Origin: Prochilodus magdalenae
Taxonomy: Eukaryota; Chordata; Actinopteri; Characiformes; Prochilodontidae
Assembly: GCA_024036415.1 (NCBI GenBank)
Contig: JAMWET010001204.1
Coordinates: 94,501-158,500, forward strand
Direction of reading: 5' to 3'
Length of the DNA: 64,000 nucleotides
Shown piece after piece: positions 61,591-64,000 of the stretch; positions within the stretch are counted from its first letter, which is position 1; every line of letters starts with the position of its first letter. The position numbers and the translations under genes were made by a program. The notes under the pieces were generated by a model. It did no database searches, was not told the DNA's origin, and saw only the letters and a list, made by a program, of their open reading frames with translations.

Positions 61591-62449
61591 CACCACCTGA
61601 ATGAGCAGGTTTAACCCTGTAGCTGCTTCTAAGTCATATCAGTAGAGCATGGCTCAGAGAATTTGGCTACATTGGAATGGACGACCGTTTGTTTCATAAG
61701 CAAGGAAGGACACCATCTGTCCACCGGGTTCCTCACTAATTCCCCAAAATCCACTTCACTGTTTCTGTTTGCTCCTCGTCTGAAGTTTGGAACAGAGATT
61801 AAGAACATAGTTTGGGTTTATTCTTTACCTCCACCGCCTGATTAATATCATAAGCAGATGAGAAGCAGCCAGTGAATAAAGGACGCCTCTGGACGCCCCT
61901 CTCGCAGAGCTCGGGAGGTCTGGGGGAAGGTGCTGTTTGGTGTCTACAGTCCGCAATATCAGCAGAATGTTTTGTTAGCAGCTGTGGTGCTGTAACTGCT
62001 GTGGGAATAGAAAACAACTCAGCCTACAGGAACGTGGATGAAGACAGCCTTGCTTTCTTTTCCTTCGGCTCAACACGTTTATTTTTGGAGCCTCGCTGGA
62101 GATCTGCAGCCGGGAGTAGTCGAGGCGTTCTCAATGCCTCTGCTTGTACTGCAGGTTATCATCGTGGTCCTAGACCTATAGAATAAATACGGGACGGCCA
62201 AACCTGCGTCTTATTCATCTCATTATCCCTTATCTTCAGTCCCAACAGTTTACTCTGGGTGCAGCTGGGTGAGCGGTGCATCACAGCCAGGACGCAGTGA
62301 CACCTCCCTCAGCCGGCCTTCCAGGTGACTCTGTATCCTGGGGTTTCGGTATAGCTGGATTAGACAGGAATGCCCCCGCATACCCTCCCCAGTGTGTAGT
62401 TATGCTGATATAGGTTTGCATAGTGTTAGAATTTGTTGATGGGACTCCC
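61591..62449. other. Intergenic stretch without recognised gene
   Basis: Unique sequence. Frames at 61799-62186 on opposite strands overlap and have no recognisable product. Confidence 0.3.
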
Positions 62450-62807
62450 ATACGACCTCTGTGCACTCTGACCCTCAGCATCCGCTGACCCCGCTCTGTC
62501 ATTGTGCGTGGCCTATCCCTTGGTGGCTGAGCTGCTGTTGTTCCCCATCACTCCCACTGTGTTCTAATCCCACTGACAGGGGACTGGGGAATATTTAGTA
62601 GGGAGGGAATTTCACCACAGGTGGATCCTATCACGGTACCACGCTGGAGTTCACTGAGCTCCTGAGAGCGACCCGTTCTCTCACTAACGTCTGTAGGAGC
62701 AGTCTGCATGTCCAGGTGCTCGGTTTATACACCTGTGACCATGGAAGTGACTGGAACACCTGGATTCACTGATTTGGATGGGGGAGTGAATACTTTTGGC
62801 AGTATAG
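62450..62807 (-). mobile_element. Tc1-like transposon, one end only (same family as 118-962)
   Basis: This closely matches 590-962: CATCCGCTGACCCCGCTCTG, then CATTGTGCGTGGCC, through GAATACTTTTGGCAGTATAG. It covers the helix-turn-helix half and one terminus, and the catalytic half is absent. Confidence 0.85.
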
Positions 62808-63251
62808 TGACGGTCAGATAAGGTGTATGTCACTGATGTAACTGGATGTCCCCAGTAAAGCCTGGCCATTCCGTCGCTCCCTATGCTTTCTCCTTGGTCA
62901 CTGTCCAAGGTGCTTAAATCAGGAGCGGTCTCCTGATCACACAGTGGTTCCAGGAGCGGTGCCTCTCTTTGCTGGCCTCAGATCCACCCGTGTGTAACGC
63001 TCGCTGCTCTAGCTGTCTCCTCCTCACTTAATGCTGCAGACCTTTCATTTATTCAACAGGAATCTGGTCTGGAATTGTTTGAGGAATAATCTGCTCGCAC
63101 ACCCCAGACAGCCCCTCGCACACCTTAATGAAACTTTTACTCTGGCCTAGATAGAACCACAGACTGCTTATCCCTGCCCAGATCCTCAAACGGGCCTCGT
63201 TACGCTCTAATTAAGGAGGATATGATAAAGATAACCACCAGGAAATATACA
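62808..63251. other. Intergenic stretch without recognised gene
   Basis: No gene or array. Confidence 0.3.
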
Positions 63252-63905
63252 TACACCATATGGCCAAAAGTATTCGGTCGCCTGCCTTCACACGCATATG
63301 AACTGGAGTGCCGTCCCGTTCCTAATCCATTGGGTGTACTATGATATCGTCCCACCCTTTACAGCTATAACTGCTCCAGCTCTTCTGGGAAGGCTTTCCA
63401 CAAGGGTTAGGAATGTGTTGATGGGAATTTCTGACCATAACTCCACATGTGTGAGGTGGGACACTGGTGTTAGACGAGAAGGCCTGGCTCTCAGTCTCCA
63501 CTCTAATCCATCCCAAAGGTGTTCTATCGGGTGGCGGTCAGGACTCTGTGCAGGCCAGTCCAGTTCCTCCACACCAGACTCGCTCATCCATGTCTTTATG
63601 CAGCTTGCTCTGTGCACTGGTGTGCTGTCATGTTGGAGCCGGAAGGGGCCATCCCCAAAGTTGGGAGCATGAGATGGTCCAGAGTTTCTTTCCTGAGTTC
63701 CCGTAGTTCCCAATCGCTTCTAATCCCACTGACAGTGGACTGCGGAATATTTAGTGGGGAGGAAAGTTAGGCATTTTATCACGGTACCATGCTGGAATTC
63801 ACTGAGCTCCTTAGAGCGACCTGAATGCCTAGGTGCTTGGTTTGATACACCTGTGGCCATAAAAAGGGATTGGAACACCTGAATTCAATGATTTAAATTT
63901 ATTCT
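63252..63905 (-). mobile_element. Internally deleted Tc1-like transposon (same family as 118-962)
   Basis: It begins at the terminus TACACCATATGGCCAAAAGT and encodes on the minus strand SPDRHPIEHLWDGLE and VESLPRRAGAVIAVKGG, the Tc1 C-terminal region. After a deletion near 63700 it resumes at the far-end block GACAGTGGACTGCGGAATAT. It ends in a degraded terminus near 63905. Confidence 0.88.
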
Positions 63906-64000
63906 AATACTTCATACCACACGCCAAAGTGTGATGCCTGTAAACCAGCCCCCACAGAGAGCGGTGTACCTTAACCATGTGATCACTGTGTGCGGAAAAT

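Overview
This is vertebrate nuclear DNA, almost certainly from a teleost fish. The basis is a single-exon vertebrate lrrn1 coding region, many decayed Tc1/mariner copies of types familiar from fish genomes, TAGC-rich dispersed repeats, and very abundant micro- and minisatellites. The species cannot be named from the sequence. The window is gene-poor: one protein-coding gene is well supported, lrrn1 (leucine-rich repeat neuronal protein 1), on the minus strand with an intact 717-codon frame at 24919-27072.

Gene structure. A strong minus-strand splice acceptor lies 250 bp upstream of the lrrn1 start codon (AG at 27323-27324). About 19.8 kb further upstream, a CpG-rich block (about 46.9-47.64 kb) has two GC boxes, a CCAAT element and, on the same strand, a GAG/GTAAGC splice donor (exon end 47148). 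I infer that this is the non-coding first exon and promoter of lrrn1. If so, 27323-47147 is one intron, and 47.6 kb to the right edge is upstream flank. No other protein-coding gene was recognised.

Layout. 1-5.1 kb: Tc1 remnants and a TAGC-rich element. 5.15-6.24 kb: a polypyrimidine tract followed directly by a polypurine tract. 7.7-9.3 kb: 37-bp minisatellite. 11.3-12.4 kb: about 36-bp minisatellite with a 508-bp higher-order repeat. 13.9-19.4 kb: a 0.8-kb segment present twice, plus two more TAGC-rich copies. 19.7-24.9 kb: AAT microsatellite, Tc1 pieces, a LINE-like tail, a probable tRNA-derived SINE, then the lrrn1 3' flank. 24.9-27.3 kb: lrrn1 exon 2. 27.3-47.1 kb: the proposed intron, holding Tc1 derivatives, a 54-bp array (2.4 kb), a 67-bp array (1.6 kb), a 2-kb field of GGTTCT/AGAACC repeats and a G-rich array. 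47.1-47.6 kb: proposed exon 1 and promoter. 48-64 kb: a 15-bp/90-bp array, interstitial telomeric repeats, clusters of a TTCCACCTTAAA hairpin element, more Tc1 copies, and an 850-bp CT tract.

Most long open frames other than lrrn1 are artefacts of low-complexity DNA, or of arrays whose period is divisible by three. Notable non-genic observations are: a 9-bp core (GTGTTAGTG or its complement) shared by four otherwise different minisatellites between 34.8 and 52.1 kb; a hairpin element family present singly and in arrays; a perfect 29-bp inverted repeat at 19201-19279; and an internally deleted Tc1-derived family dispersed across the window.
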